Positions 23,191 to 36,830 are shown, counted from the stretch's first letter. The stretch: DNA of 64,000 bases from Celoporthe dispersa (GCA_016584495.1 WAID01000012.1:1178001-1242000), one strand, 5' to 3'. Notes: generated by a model from the letters alone, not told the origin. Numbers and translations: made by a program.

Positions 23191-24052
23191 TGCTATGGGA
23201 AGGGATTTGATGGCACGAGGGGCTTGACTGTCGGTTGCTGCTCTTCTAGAACTGAGGGCAAGGAGGACGACTGTACGGAGGACGTCGGGCGATACGTCAA
23301 TACCCTGGTCTGAGCAACGTATCACGGCACCTTTATATAATGCTCAAATAAGCACCCCGATAGGCAAGGAAGAGTGTCCTCACGGGAGGCAGGTGTCAGC
23401 TCGGGCCAACGAAAGACCGACACTTGCGCCATCCTCTGCGTGTATCCCACGCGTTCTTTATGTTTCCAATGGCACGCAGCTCTTGGAAGAGTTGGATTTC
23501 GTCTTGTGGCAAACGTCGATTCAGAATCGTAGTGTTGAGTAGTACCGTGTTGGAGCTCGGCCTATGGGTATGATAATCGTGTCTGTTTGGGGGTCATCAC
23601 TGTTGGAGGTGGCCCTGGGAGAAGAAACAAGGGGCCTGGGCTTGAAGAGGTCACTGACACCTCTCAGGGCTCGGAAACTGTTCGGATAGTAATGATGATG
23701 ATGGCGATGCCATATCTCAACAACCATTTCATATGTACTAGCTTTTGTCATTTTTGGGGGGGCTGAAGAGTGGAAAGCGATGGGAGGTTGATGAAGTCTG
23801 CGTGGTGAAGGCCTGTAGCTATAGCGCCTTGCCTCTAAAGCACTATCAGTAGTAGAGAGACTGTTTAGCAGTATTACTGTAGTCTTATCAGTAGATACAG
23901 GGTTCAGCGGCCCAAGCCACGGTAGGTGGACATGACCTAGGGGACACCCCTGCTACTACCCTCCTCCAAACCGCCCGTTGCAAGATTAGCATCATGGCCT
24001 CCACCCAAAATATTTCGGCAAAACACAATTCACCACGACCGGCACCCTTCGA
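23191..24052. other. Divergent promoter region
   Basis: This 0.86-kb region lies between the GNAT gene (-) and the ubiquitin protease gene (+). No gene is visible. It should contain both promoters. Confidence 0.5.
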
Positions 24053-26616
24053 ATGTCAACACCACACCATCGCTCTCTCAAGCGGTCTCTCTACTCCTAC
24101 GATGGGCAAGAGCATCTCTGGTCATGGCGACAAGTACTAGCAACCACTTCAGCGCTTCCCTCTAAGACTCGCAGAGCCAAACGACCTCCCCTTTGCACAC
24201 AGCCGATGGGACACAGCCCTCCTCGTCTTCATCCCTCTCCTCCTTCGGCTCATGATGCCCTCTTCTACGACCGAATACCAGAGGCTCCTCGGTCCCTTAC
24301 AGCACCGCGCCGTCCACGGAATATCACAGGCCGACATCAGCCTGGCCACCTGGATCTCGCAGCCCGGCGTCCTCGTCTCCGTCCTTGCGATCGTCTGTGG
24401 AGTTGGATACCAGCTCGCCCAGAGCAGGGCGGCCTCGCGCGGCCAACAGCTGCCCACCGTCGCCGAGCTGCCCTGGCACAGCCTCGTCTTCATCACCCCT
24501 GCCTTCCTCCTCTACGCCGTCGATCGATGGGTCAACCCTCCCGCCTTTCCGATCCCGATGCTCCAACCACAGCCCACCACGCACGCTGCCAAGAGCGACG
24601 TCCTGCGCCGCATACTACGCGTCGACCAGCCCGGAGGCATTGTGGCGTCGGTGTCTGAGGCCGGTCGGCGGGCATACACAAATACCTTCTCCGGGCTCAA
24701 GGGCGTCAGCTCGAGCCAGCCCGCTGGCCTCGGAAACTGGGACAACTCCTGCTTCCAGAACAGTGTGCTGCAGGGGCTGGCATCGCTGAGGCACCTGCCC
24801 CGGTATCTGACCGGCTTGGCCCCAGGGCATGCTGTACCAGACGGTGATACTTCGACCACGGCTGGAGCCCTGCGTGCCTTTGCCGCCGACCTCAACGATG
24901 TCTCCAACAACGGCAAGACGCTGTTCACGCCGGGGTGCTCAAGAATATGAGCACGATACAACAACAGGATGCCCAGGAATACTTCTCGAGGCTAATGGAC
25001 CAGGTGGACAAGGATATAGAAAAGGGGGCCAAGGCCGCGTACAGGCCACCCGGCTTCGAGGCGGAGCCGAGCAGGGACGATGCGGCGGCCAGCCAACACA
25101 GCGATGACAGTGGGTACCAGAGCCTGCCGGTGCTCTCCAGGGCCGGCTCAGAACTGATGACCATCCGCAACCCCTCGAGGGCCTCTCGGCGCAGCGCGTC
25201 GCGTGCACGGCGTGCGGGTACTCGGAGGGGCTCTCTATGATCCCTTTCAACTGCCTGACCCTCAATTTCGAGGTTGGTGTCGAGCAGTACGACCTCTTTG
25301 AGCTCCTCGACAACTACGTGCAGCTGGAATCCATATTCAGCGTCGACTGCGTGAAATGCACCCTCCTGGAATACCGCAGAAGCCTGCAACACCTGGCGAG
25401 GGCCGTCCCCGCAGCAGCAGACAGGCTGAACGCTGTGGAGGCGATGCTGGAGGACGACGAGTTTGATGACGAGAGCCTCAAGAAGCTGAGGATACCCGAC
25501 GCCAAGAAGGTCAGCTCGACCAAGACCAAGCAGGTCGCCATCGGGCGACCCCACGGAGCCTGGTGCTGCACATGAACCGTTCCGTCTTCGACCCCATGAC
25601 GTTCCGGTCCTACAAGAATACGGCTGCTGTCCAGTTCCCTAAGACACTAGACTTGGGTCCCTGGTGCGTCGGAAGCGCCGAGGGCGTCAATGTACCGACA
25701 GAGACGAAGGCAGAGTGCGACGGCTCACCCCATGCTAAGGGTAGCGGCGACCAGGAGCAGTGGGTGCTTGATGCCACCGCCTCGATGGTAGCAGGCGACG
25801 CACATCCATCCAGGATCTCCGGGCCGATCTACGAGCTACGCGCCGTGGTAACGCACTACGGCCGACACGAGAATGGCCACTACGTTTGCTACAGAAAGCA
25901 CCCTGTCAACACCTTAAAATGTATGGAGGGCCCCAAAACCCAGGACGAGGCTGCCCAGCCCCAAACCTGGTGGGCGACGGACTAGCAGACGACGTTGACA
26001 GCATCCACGGGGACGAACAAGACGAGGCTGTCGCTGCGGCAGCAGATCTCCAAGACCCATATAGCGAGGACGCAGACTCACGGTGGTGGCGCCTCAGCGA
26101 CGAGACCGTCACTCAGGTCAGTGAGCGGGATGTCCTCCTGCAGGGAGGTGTGTTCATGCTGTTCTACGACTGTACCGATCCCAACTCGATTCTGGTTACG
26201 CCTGGGGAGCCTCTGGAGACCGACGATGCCGGTGAGACCTCCACGACAGCCGTTGAGGGAGGCCACGAATTGCCGTCCTGGTCCAGCGCTTCCGTTGCCA
26301 CCCTGTGCAATGCTGCCCTGAACGAAGAGGACGGCGTGTCAGAGGTCAGCTCGGTGACTTTAGCCACGGAAGAGGAGCAGGTGTCTTCCTCGGAGCCGGA
26401 GGTTGTCATATCGGAGTTGGATCCGGCAGCGGAACTGGTGGGGGAGAATCTAGGCTGGTGGAAGGAGGGGATGAAAATGTATCGGAGATCAGTTCTGTGT
26501 CACGAACAAGTTCTGTAACTGTCGTGCCGGTGGAAGAAGATGTTGACACGTCCACTTTGGGCGAGAAATTTATTCCAGGCGAGGCTGCGGCTCAGCCGGA
26601 GGTGGTGCGGGACTGA
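24053..26616 (+). CDS. Membrane-anchored ubiquitin-specific protease, Ubp1/USP30-like (at least five frameshifts)
   Basis: This is a cysteine protease that removes ubiquitin. The Cys box is GLGNWDNSCFQNSVLQGLAS (catalytic Cys in NSCFQ). The QQQDAQEYFSRLMDQV block follows. The His box is VVTHYGRHENGHYVCYRKHP, and WWRLSDETVTQV / GGVFMLFYD closes the fold. Two hydrophobic stretches before the catalytic domain (around LVFIPLLLRLMM and VLVSVLAIVCGVGYQLAQ, with a third at HSLVFITPAFLLYAV) suggest anchoring to the ER, mitochondrial or peroxisomal membrane, as in Ubp1 and USP30. Single bases are missing in G or C runs at 24932-24935, 25171-25174, 25549-25552, 25972-25974 and 26440-26444. The start is uncertain: ATG at 24053 gives MSTPHHRSLK but needs another frame change or an intron near 24150 to reach QRFPLRLAEPNDLPF. 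Confidence 0.85.
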
Positions 26617-27526
26617 TTTCTTTTGTTGCTATCAAACCTGGCCAGAGGAGAGCGCAGGACGGTCAATCATGTGAATTTTTTTCTGCATAGCGTTGGTGTT
26701 CACAGGTGCGAGACTACCATAAAGAAGGCGTCTGATCTATTTTGGAAATCAAATTGCAGCGAATTTTTTTTTTTCACTGCGCGGATCGTCTTCACTGTGC
26801 TGTCTTCTTCTCTTTAGGATCCAGAGTAGCGGATCGCTAATGCCCAATAATGCCATTTCCTTCCTGATGCTATATGCAATGTGCCAGGCAAACTGCAGAG
26901 TCGTCGTATAAATCAACTCCTCCCAACGCCTGTTGTGTTTATCCTTGCCCTATGTACAATAAAAAGTTGGTTTTGCCTTTTTATAAAAAAAAAAACAACA
27001 ACAGAATATGTATGATGATGACCGTCCAATAAATGGTACGACAGGTTGGCTCCGGGCCCCCTTTGCCGCCAGCCTGTCTTGTTGTATGCAGTGCCTGTCG
27101 GGTTTCATCTCTCTTTTTCCCCTTCCCCCCTCCCACCTGTATGCGTTCCGTATTAGACTCAATAAGAGTGTATATAGTACCGATAAGCATGTATCTTTCC
27201 CCGTTCCACCCCATACCGAAGCCGTCGGAGCCTGTATCGCATGATATGCTTTTGCTCTGCTTTTGTCCCCGTGTCTATTTGGTCGAATCCCCGTCCTTTC
27301 ATTATCACCAGTTTTCATAATAGGAATGAATGCCCACACACTTGGGGCCGATGTCCGGTCTGGTTTGCCCTTTGATGATGACTATCGCGTCGCACTGGGT
27401 ATCATGGTGTCGGCCCATCCGTTGATTTCATGCTTCATTTTTTTGTTTTTAAAAAGGGGAGAGAAAAAGTTAAGAGGACTGTTTGTTCGAAGATGCTGGA
27501 AGGCGCCCTCGCCTGGCTGCCGATTT
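26617..27526. other. Convergent 3' spacer
   Basis: This is an A/T-richer spacer between the protease and the P450, with T and A runs near 26765 and 26987. No gene is supported. Confidence 0.55.
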
Positions 27527-29249
27527 TCACTTCTCCACGGTCCTCCGTCTGAACAAGAGCTCCGCGTTGGGGTCGGGCGACTTGGTCATCATCAGGACCA
27601 TGGACTTGGGCCTGGCCTGGCCTGGCTTGAGCCGCACCTCGAAGTTGATGAGGAAGTAGGCCAGGATCATCTTGATCTCGTTGCCGGCGAAGAACCTCCC
27701 GGGACACGCGGCCTTGCCTGCGCCAAAGTTCATGTTGTCGCTGATGCTGGTGAACTGGTACCGGTTCGCGTCGTCCTCGGTCCGCTGGCGCATCCGGAAG
27801 AACCGCAGCGGGTCGAACTTCTCCGGCTCCGGGTAGTACCGCTCGTCGTGGGAGAAGCCGCTGAGCGGGGCGAGAAGTTTCGTCCCCGCGGGCAGGTGTG
27901 TCCCGTCCGAGAGGGTGATGGGCTGTCGCACCTTGCGGATGAAGGACGTCACGTTGCCCGACAGCCGCTGGACCTCCTTCATGAAGCTGTCGAGCTTCTT
28001 GAGCTTGGTCATCGAGTCCTTCCTCGCCCAGCCGCTGTTGTGGTCCCCGCCCTCTAGGACGGCGATCGCCTCCTGCCTCAGCTCCTCTGCATCGTCGGGG
28101 TTCGCGGCCAGGTCGTACATGCAGTCCACGAGCAGGTTGTTGGTGGTGTGGATGCTGGCCGCGCTCAGGAGGAGCTGCAGCTCGGCCTGCGTGTGAAAGT
28201 CTGTCCTCTCCTCCTCGGGCAGCGCGTCCAGCAGCCACTGGATGAAGTCGTCCTCTTTCTGGTATCCGGGGCACTGCATGTCGCGCAGCCGCTCCTCGAT
28301 GATGGGCACCAGCATCGCCTTGGCCTTTTCCGTGTCCTGCCTGATCTTGCCCAGGTCTGACACCAGGTACTGCCCGATGGGCCGCAGCCATTCGGGGAAG
28401 AACTGGAGCTTCACGAGGGCGAGGAAGATGTGGATGGCAAAGTTGACTGATGTGTCCATCCAGGCCTCATGGCGGCAGATCGAAGGGCCCACAAAGGCGC
28501 GCCCGCTCGTGCGTGCCACACACCGCAGGCCGAAAGGCTGAAATTTGACAGGCGTCCAATCCTTGCATTCGGGAAACTCGGTGGCCGTCATGAACTCGAC
28601 CTCGTCCTTCAGCTGGGGTATCAGCCGAGCCAGGTTCTGCGTCAGTTTTGTTCGGATCAGGGTCGGCAGGATGTCCTGGTGTCGCTCGGGACAGAATTTG
28701 GTGTACTTGCTCATCAACGCCTGTAAAGTTATTGTCAGTATATAATTGTGGGACACTGAGCATTGTCAATCACCAGCCAAGGGCATGTCCGGTCTTCTAA
28801 CCTCGCTGAGAGCCTCTCTCGCGCTGAGGACCTCCTCCGGCAGGGTCCTCAGCTCGTTGATAAAATTTGTCGGTATCAAAACCTGAAGGCCCTCCGTCGC
28901 CTTGATCTGGTAGACCTGGTCATGAAACTGTTTCTCCTGTCAGCGGGAATACGTCCACAGGGCAGGGTCGAATGCAGATGCATACCTTGAGGTAAGAGTC
29001 CCGGACCAGAGTCTCAGCGTCAAAGTACCATTTTAATATAGACGCCTTGTAGAATGGAACGTTCTTCACCCTGCCTGACTTGACTGCCTGTGCGGACTGG
29101 AACCACCACACGCCCAGCAATACCAGGCCTATAGGAACATAGTAGCTGAGGTGTTGGGCCCGCACCACCACAGGCGCGGCCTGGACGAGGTCGATGGATG
29201 ACGAGTCCATGCTGAGATACCGTCCAAAGGACGAGGTGTTGACGGACAT
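27527..29249 (-). CDS. Cytochrome P450 monooxygenase
   Basis: Three exons are inferred: 29249-28986, 28936-28802 and 28720-27527. The introns are 49 and 81 bases (GTATGC to GACAG; GTTAGA to TACAG). Together they give about 530 residues with no frameshift. The N-terminus carries one membrane anchor (SYYVPIGLVLLGVWWF), so the enzyme faces the cytosol from the ER. Conserved P450 signatures are present: I-helix LLSAASIHTTNNL, with His where many P450s have Asp or Glu before TT; the K-helix ExxR in MKEVQRLSGN; PEPEKFDPLRF; and heme-binding FGAGKAACPGRF with the Cys ligand at about residue 472. The AxIHTT helix is common in fungal secondary-metabolism P450s. The substrate is unknown. An alternative start is MDSSSIDL at 29210. 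It needs a reductase partner. Confidence 0.92.
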
Positions 29250-32200
29250 GGGCAGGATGGGGCAGCACGAGTACGTTGATGGCTGCGAGACTGCGATCGG
29301 ACTCGTGTGGCTCGATGTCTCACACATGGCCGCTGGAGAGAAGGGGGAGGGAGGAGAGACTGGGAGGTTTCTGGGTTCGCGTAGGGGAGACAGGCTTTTC
29401 TCTCAGAGACAGGCGTTGTGTCCTGAGACGACCTCTCGTGCTTATGATGGAGAGGTGCGAAGAGGTAGGAAGGAGATGAACGGGTTTTGAGTGGCACGAG
29501 AACGACAGGCCGGAAGGTGAGCGCCGAGAAGAGTGGCCATCTACAGTGGCGGCGGAAACAAGACCAAGACGGAACAAAGATCGGATAAGAATAAAGTAGA
29601 GACGATGTAGTATGGCTTCCGATAGTGAAATGACGAGCAAATGTTTCGGGAGGAGGACGAACGGCTCATGTGCTTCCCGGTGTGGTGGTAGTCTGGGAGC
29701 GAAGGGAAGGGAAAGGGGAGGAGGAAGGGCAGAAGGAGAGTGGACAAAGACTGCTCTCTTTCTTGATTTGTGTGACCACCCACACCGTCTTAAAAAAATA
29801 AGAAATCAAAACGACCAAACCGGAACCCGCCCGTGCGTGGTATGTTTATTACAGAGACATAACAATGCGGTAAGGGTCGGATCCGCTGGAGGGAGGAAAG
29901 TCTATAACGAGGGAAGGGCAAGTCCTTGAGACCTGCAGGGCCCGGATGTCTTGTCAAGCCGAGGACGAGGGAGAACAAGCTTCAAGATAGACGAGTTAGG
30001 TTAAAAGAAGAGACGGTGACGGGTCAGTATGGAGACAGAACCAGCCCGAGGCAAAGGACAGAGGCTGAAGTGCTACACTACCTGTCTCCGTCTACCGCGG
30101 GAGCACAGCTTGCCAGAGTGACACACACAGCGACAGAGCCCATACAAAATCGCGACGTGACCGACGGCTTGGCATCGCTACAACTGACACAACAAGGAGA
30201 AGCGGCAATTCCGTGCCAGTGCTGTGCTGCGCTGGCCCGCCGTCACGGTCTCCAGAGGGCGAGAGGCGAGAGGGGAGGGAGGGGATGGGAGGGGACATGC
30301 TTATTCCTTCCTCCGCGAGGGCTTGTGCCCTTGTGCCCTGTCCGCTGTGTGTGGCGCCCCTGGTCCGCCTCCTCCCTTGTGTTGATTGACCTGAAGGGGG
30401 CCGGTTCCAGGCTGTCACAGAGTAGCAGCGGAGGTCTGTTACTGCACCAGTGAGCCATCCAGACGACGTTGTGCAGGATGAGGATGAGACGTTGATTTGC
30501 TACTTCCCATCTGAAACGGGACCAAACCTCGGGGAAGGAGACGGGATCACCTGCAGCCGCGTCTCGCTCGGGACCAGGTATAGAGGCTGATGCTGTTAGT
30601 GGGTGGGGCCCCACGCCCAGCTGCACCTGTTAGCAGGCTTGGCTGTCCTGTCATATCATCTCCTAACATTCCACCGAGCTGCCCGAGTGGGGGTACTATC
30701 GTGTATCCCGTCAACCCCTGTACCGCCTGCTGGACCGTGCCTCCAACCTCAACCGTTTGTTGTCGCAGCTCTATCGCACCCCTCCCGACAACCTTCTTCG
30801 CAAGGTTTGGCGTATGTGGACTTACGACGACGCCACGCACCCACGCGCACGCAATAAGCCTGACGGGCAAGTGATTGATTACGTTTACCCTTTGTCTATA
30901 CGCGACCGCCCTAAGAGACAGGACAGGCTCTTGTGCTTATTGACAAGCTTGTTGGCATGACGTTAAGGGAGGACCGCCTCCGATTATAGCCATGTCCGCT
31001 GGGGTTATCTTGGCTCTAGGACCTCGCAGCTCCCCCAAAGAGGCTCGTCGAGCTTTACCATCTCATCTTCTGTCCTCAACATGTCTGCCGGTCCGACAAG
31101 GAAACATGCCTCCCGAAACCCAGCGCATACGGCATTGTGCTTGTCCCGTGCGCTGTTGTTGTTGGAGCACTCATCAGCCGCCGTAGCATTGGCACGGAAC
31201 AGATCCATCGAGTGACCTGCCGATCAAAGCTCTGCTGCTAGGCTGCCGCAGGCTCACCCACACGTGCCGGCTTCTGCCAACAGCCACAGCCGTCCAGAGA
31301 ACAGTGGCAGCTGTCTAGAGAGGAGGCGCACATGGCAGCCAAGCTATACCTACCGGGCATGGCGCGCGGCAATACGGCAACATCTGGACCGGCAGTCGAA
31401 AACAAGCTCAGTCACAGACCCCCAGAAACTGCTCCTGCCAAGATCCGTCCGGGAAATGATGAGCGAGTCACGAACCCGGTATGCAGGTTCCCGTTCCACA
31501 ATGGATCGCCTCGCGAGCGGGGCCCTTTTTTAAGGCTGGAGATTAGGTTCCCGATTGGGTCCCGCGCAGAGGTGGTCTGGCAGAGCTTCAGCCTCCAGGT
31601 TGACAGCTATCAGTGCCGAGGGATGGTCACGGCCACCATCTCGAGTTTGGAACCAGCCCAGCAGGCCGACGACTACATTCTTAGCGTTAACTGCGGCCAT
31701 TCCGGTGTCTGATGGCCTTTGGCCCCCTCGTCATGTTGGCTTCTGAAAGTAGAGACACACCTTGTGCGTGGCTTTGCGCTGACAAGGTCGAATGCGAGGC
31801 AGTCCCACCTCTGGGGCATTGGTTCTCCCAATGGAAAACCTCCCCTGCTAGACTATCGAACCCTCACGACCTTCTTCTTCCTCCTCTCCCAAAGGGGGAA
31901 GGGGAGTTTTGTGTCAGCGCTACACGCGCAACCCGAATGCCAAATAGTTTCCATCAGAAGTGTTCTTAGATACCAGATATAGGTCTGTCGTGTTTCACTC
32001 CAGGTAGTTCCCAGGAATAATTACGTGGCGTGTTGCTGGTTTCCTCACTGGCTGTGCTTGATATAGACATGGGCTTTTGTTGCTCCAATGGCGTTCTCCC
32101 CATCGTCATGCCAGATGGCCGTGCGATCACACGGGCAGCCTGTGAGGTGTTTGTCTTGTGGTCTGACGACTAACTTCCCTTCCTGGACACATATGTGTCT

Positions 32201-34642
32201 TTGAGATGCTTTTTACCGCTTGTCTGAGCATCTAAACCATCGCATATAGAACCAAAAACCGTGAGACACGATGGGAACAACAAGATCCGCGACCTGCTGT
32301 GCTCGGGATAATTCCCAGGCCTACTCCGGTTGACATTCCACAGGTGCCTCACGCGCTGTCGCTCATGCCACGTCAGCCGGTCCATCTCCTCCTGTTGTAG
32401 AGTATGCCCCGGAAGCCATGAAGAATACTTCCCAGGCTCAGGCTAGTCCCGACTTCTACAGAGGTCTGTGGCCGTCAGTTGATACATTCATGAGTAGCTA
32501 GGTGAAGAATTAATGCTCGAAAAGAGGGAAGCTCTGTTCGCAGGCTCGCCATGTCTACTTAGTCTCGCCAAGAAGTAGTAAGTCCGGCAGTTTGGACTAT
32601 CCTATAGACCCAGTTCCTCTTTAGGGGAGAATTGTCATGTCAGCAGGTCAGCATTGGAAGGATAATGTCGCCTGACAGCCTCGGGGCCTCTCTTATCAAG
32701 GAGCAGAGTTTGGAGCTTACCACAAGCACCAGACAGATGGAGCTCGCAACAGATGAGGTATATCAAGGGCACTATCGTGTCGGTTTCGCCTCCTACCAAC
32801 TCCCTACATAGATACAAAACGAGTGCGGGAGACCTGCTCACAACAGTCTTCCTGCCAGTCAGATCCCCATGGGGAGACTACCAAACACTGGCATACGCCT
32901 TTGGAATGGAAAGGCTGAGTGATTCAGAGTACGCGGAATCTGACTAGACCCGTCACAGCATATCCAGAAGAGCCAGCTGTAGGACAGATATTAGGAGGAG
33001 GTCCAAGAATACATTTGAAATGTGGCCATATGCTCCCATGGCTTCGATAACATGCAGTTGAAAAAGAACTTTTGAAACCTGTCTTTGGAACAGTGGTCTG
33101 CTTTTAAGCCAGTTATTTTTGTCTGTTTAGTTTTCTCTCCTCCCAGCGTTGAGAATAGACCTGGCAGGCGTCTGGCAGAGCCACGTAGGTTGGTCTTGGG
33201 GCAAGGAGCTCGCACGCCAACGTCAGAACTTACAGTGTTCAGGTTTGCCCATTGGTTCTGTGCGAGATCCTCAGCCTATGACATTCTACAGAGACCACAA
33301 ATTCCTAGCGGGAAAGACCTCTCCTTCAGAGTATACGCGATTCCCATGTTTACAAACCTCACATCCCCTTCCGCCTATGGAAAAAACCCATGAGGCCTTG
33401 AAGCAACATGTGACTCAAGTCCAGTCTACTACAGGAGAACCAGCATCCTCATAGAGTGATCCCAGGAAAGACTCACTTCCTTTAGGAACCGTTTAGTGTG
33501 CCTGTATTTCAAGTGTTGTACCTCTTCTGACAGCCATTGATACCGCATCATGTCTTTGTTCGGGCATGCCACCGCCACAGTGAACACAGCACCTGTAGCC
33601 ATTAATTATGCTGACCATATCAAGCAGGGAGCAGTGTATTCATCGCTACGCCTCAAAGTTCGTATAGCATTAACATCAAAATCTCAGCCAAATCCCCATC
33701 TCTGCAGGTTGTCACGTCATAGCTACCCTACACACCTGAAGTACACGACCTTTGTATGAGAAACTAGATACGAAAAGGCCAATTACACACCTTCTCCCAG
33801 ACAGCCATCATCTCTGTTATCACGAGGAAGGGTGGCAGATCACAAGGACAGCCAGCTCAGCAACACACTTCCATGGACTTCGAGTGGATTTGCGAAAATC
33901 TGGTGTCGTCTCTATGCTGATAAAAATAAAAATAAAAAGGGAACTCCCACCCTCTTTGCATTCAAATTAGCCAATCAGCCTCTGCAACAGGGCTCTGAGC
34001 GTGTCAACAATAGCCAGATTAATTGGGCCTGTGACCACCGACCATCGTTGGCATCAACGAGAGCTGGAGCTTGCCGTGTCAGAGCGGGCGTTGTGTGACC
34101 CACGATGGGCAGTCTGTGTCGCACGAGGCCCCGGTATTTCCCATCGTAGTGAAACGGTCCTGAGCAGTGAGACTGGCACTGGACATTCTTGCTCGGCCCG
34201 AAGTCATTCCTTCTGTCACCAGGTGGACCAAGGAGTCTTGTTCACCGCCTGGTGCTCCCCGAAAACCTCCGGCTGTTTGACTCGGACCGATGTGACGGTA
34301 ATCGCGGCCAGGATACGAGATTAATTTTTTTATTTCAAGCTCTGAAACACCAGAGACCAAGGATGCGCGCTCGGCCCTGCCGAGGGCTCCTCTGCCTCGA
34401 TCGCATGCCATGAGCGCTGTCTGCGCGTGTTGGGGACCGGCTGGCCCCCGAGCACAGCGACTCGACGCGGTTGACAGCTGCCCTGCCCCAGTCTCAACAA
34501 AATGCACTGTCGAGCTGTCACGGCCGACGTGGCAAGCTGCCCGGCCAGCTCACACATTTGCGGACACCATATGCATGCACGACTGCTTTTTGTGCCATGG
34601 CGATGTCTTGTTACCAGGGGTTTAATTGCTGTGCCACATGTA

Positions 34643-34747
34643 ATCTTATCAGATCGATCACAGCTCGAGGATTGGTTGGTAAGACAGGGGTGCACGCAGG
34701 AGCGAGGACGTCCGACCTCGGCCGTACCAAGCCGCGATTGATAAGAT
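34643..34747. repeat. Nested inverted repeat (possible hairpin)
   Basis: The outer arms ATCTTATCA (34643-34651) and TGATAAGAT (34739-34747) are perfect complements. Inside them TTGGTA (34676-34681) pairs with TACCAA (34725-34730), and CGAGG (34703-34707) pairs with CCTCG (34716-34720). The three nested pairings in the correct order could form a branched hairpin. There is no coding frame. Confidence 0.4.
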
Positions 34748-35576
34748 GGGCGATGGAGAAACCCCTTTCGGCACTGTCCCACACTGTGTTTCGGGTTCTC
34801 CTGGCCCTGCTTCGCACGAGCGAGCGGACCTCCTGCCCGTTGGGAAGTGGGCGGGCAGCAGCAGGGTGGCCCGGGTGCTTCCCCGGCTTTTGAGGCCACA
34901 AGACCACGTTGGGCCGCGCAAGGTCGTGCGTCGCTGGTGGTAAGGATGGGAGGGAAGAAAGGGCTGGGGGTTAAGATTGTTTCCAGAAGACTGATGGCGT
35001 GGCAGCGCATCCACCCGTGCTGTGACCCTGCCGTCGCATTTTCGCCCCGACTCGACGAGAAGAGCAGCCGAGACTTGCACGTGCAGGCGCTTGATAAAGG
35101 CCATTCCTAGACACCTGATAGGGCGCCTAGCCTTTTTTCTCTTCTTGTTCTCTTGTTTTCTTCTTCTTTTTCCTTTTCCACCCTTTTAGCTGGCCCGTCC
35201 CCTCGGCATCGTGTCTGCTCCTCGTTAGCCGGGGAGGAAAAAAAAAAAAGAGAAAAGGCGAGACCAAAAACTTGGGGAGTGAGGGGAAACCAGAGATTGT
35301 CAGATGGGGCGATAATCACGGATGTCATGCCGAGGGTTTATTTCCGGCACAATCTGATAAACAACAACTGAGCAACAGCATCCCCAACAGCCTTGGGAGA
35401 ATCCTTGCGTGCCAGCATGTCCATAACCCACACAGCACCACTGCTAAGAATGCAGGCCACGGGGCACACGAACCAGAATGGGGCAAAGGGAGAAGCGCCC
35501 ATGGGGCGTCCACCTCATTATTTTCATGCGAACACGAGATCGAGATAGGGTCAGAAATCCTGTGGGCGCGGAGACA

Positions 35577-35625
35577 AAACCAAAAACCAAAAACCAAAAA
35601 AAAACCAAAAAATTAAAAACAAAAG
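35577..35625. repeat. CCAAAAA-type tandem run
   Basis: About five imperfect copies of CCAAAAA end in an A/T-rich stretch. It is noncoding and not a telomere repeat of fungi. Confidence 0.7.
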
Positions 35626-36830
35626 TCTCTCCGGGCGCGATCTTCATCACCACCCACCCTTCCACCCGTCCATGCATCCATCCCCACACGAGCCGAAGAC
35701 AGCCGTGTCATGCCATGCTATGTCATGTCATACCCCTTTGAGTGCACTGTTCAACCTGTGCACCGGACAATGTACCCGGCCAGGTGTGGAAGTCGGAAGG
35801 ACACGGACGCCATCAGGCCACATGCAATTTGACTTTAATTTTACGCCATCTGATTCGGGACCCGGAGTATAATAGTAAAGAGTGGTGGTGGAAGGATGCC
35901 AGCAGCTTGCACCGCCGGGCGCTGACCGCAACTGATAGCATCGCACCCGCCAGGCCCCGCTGTGGTGCAGTACCACGTCGTAGCTGGTACTCACAGCACG
36001 GCCAGCAACCAGGAGCAGCCGTCGGCGGAGCCAAGGCCTACAAGAGTACAAGCCTACCTTGGACTCGTACGCGTCGCTCCGGGTTTGGAGCCAGGAGGGC
36101 AGGGCCTCCCTGTGACGCGGGTGCGTCGTGTCAAGGCAGGAAAAACAGCGTTGAAAAAATGACACGCAGCAGAAGATCCGGTCGGGGGAGGGAGGAGGGA
36201 GGAAGAGGTGGAGAAAAACTTATAGCGGGGTCACAGGGGGTACGCAGGGTGCACGGGGAAACACTGTAGTGCATCCCAGCCTGGGCCAGAAGGCCCCATC
36301 GGGTCCTGCTGTGCCCATCTGAACTGGAGCTCCCCAAAAACCTTAAGCGGACACAGTGTGCGCCGCGCCACCCTCTGGTTGGACAATGGCCCCAGGAGAC
36401 TGAGGTAGTAGGGGGCAAAGGTGCAAAGCCTCTGCTCAACTCATTTTCTGCCCGGTTCCACATTATGCCATCACCTTGACATAGTTTATCAGATCCTCAC
36501 CAAAAGGACGGCCCTTCCCACCCCTTTCGGCAGGGCTTCCTCAAGCGATGGTCTGGGTGGCTTTCACCATCATCATCATCACTCAACCCCCTTCCGGCCC
36601 TGCTGACCAGGGCGGCTCTGTCACCCGGCCTCGCCTTGACCTGTATGGCACTTCTCTGTGTCATCACCCATCCTCCATCACAAATCACCACATCATTCAT
36701 AACCTGTGCACCCTGACCTTCTCATCCTGCCCACAAAGGACGGACCAACCAATCCAACCGTGGCTCTGTCATCTAGTCTTCGACCTAAATCCCTCTCTCC
36801 ACAGAGCGGTTCATGCAGCCGGCACTTTAG

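Larger units (their letters stand above)
29250..36830. other. 7.6-kb gene-poor region between P450 and reductase
   Basis: I find no conserved coding sequence. The region includes purine-rich leader DNA upstream of the P450 and an A/T-richer stretch at about 31.9-34.0 kb. It also holds a pyrimidine tract at 35130-35180, a CCAAAAA tandem run near 35580 and a nested inverted repeat at 34643-34747. The final 200 bases are the likely promoter and first exon or intron of the reductase. Confidence 0.45.

Noticed and set aside
24932..26444. Programmed ribosomal frameshifting in the ubiquitin protease
   Set aside because: Five independent sites in one gene, all needing the same correction at ordinary G/C runs and matched by similar sites in unrelated genes, fit sequence error better.
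30547..30874. Opposed open frames of about 95-107 codons, one Gly/Leu-rich on the minus strand and one Cys/Pro-rich on the plus strand
   Set aside because: They overlap the same DNA, have no recognised family, no signal peptide I trust and no intron context. Too weak to annotate.
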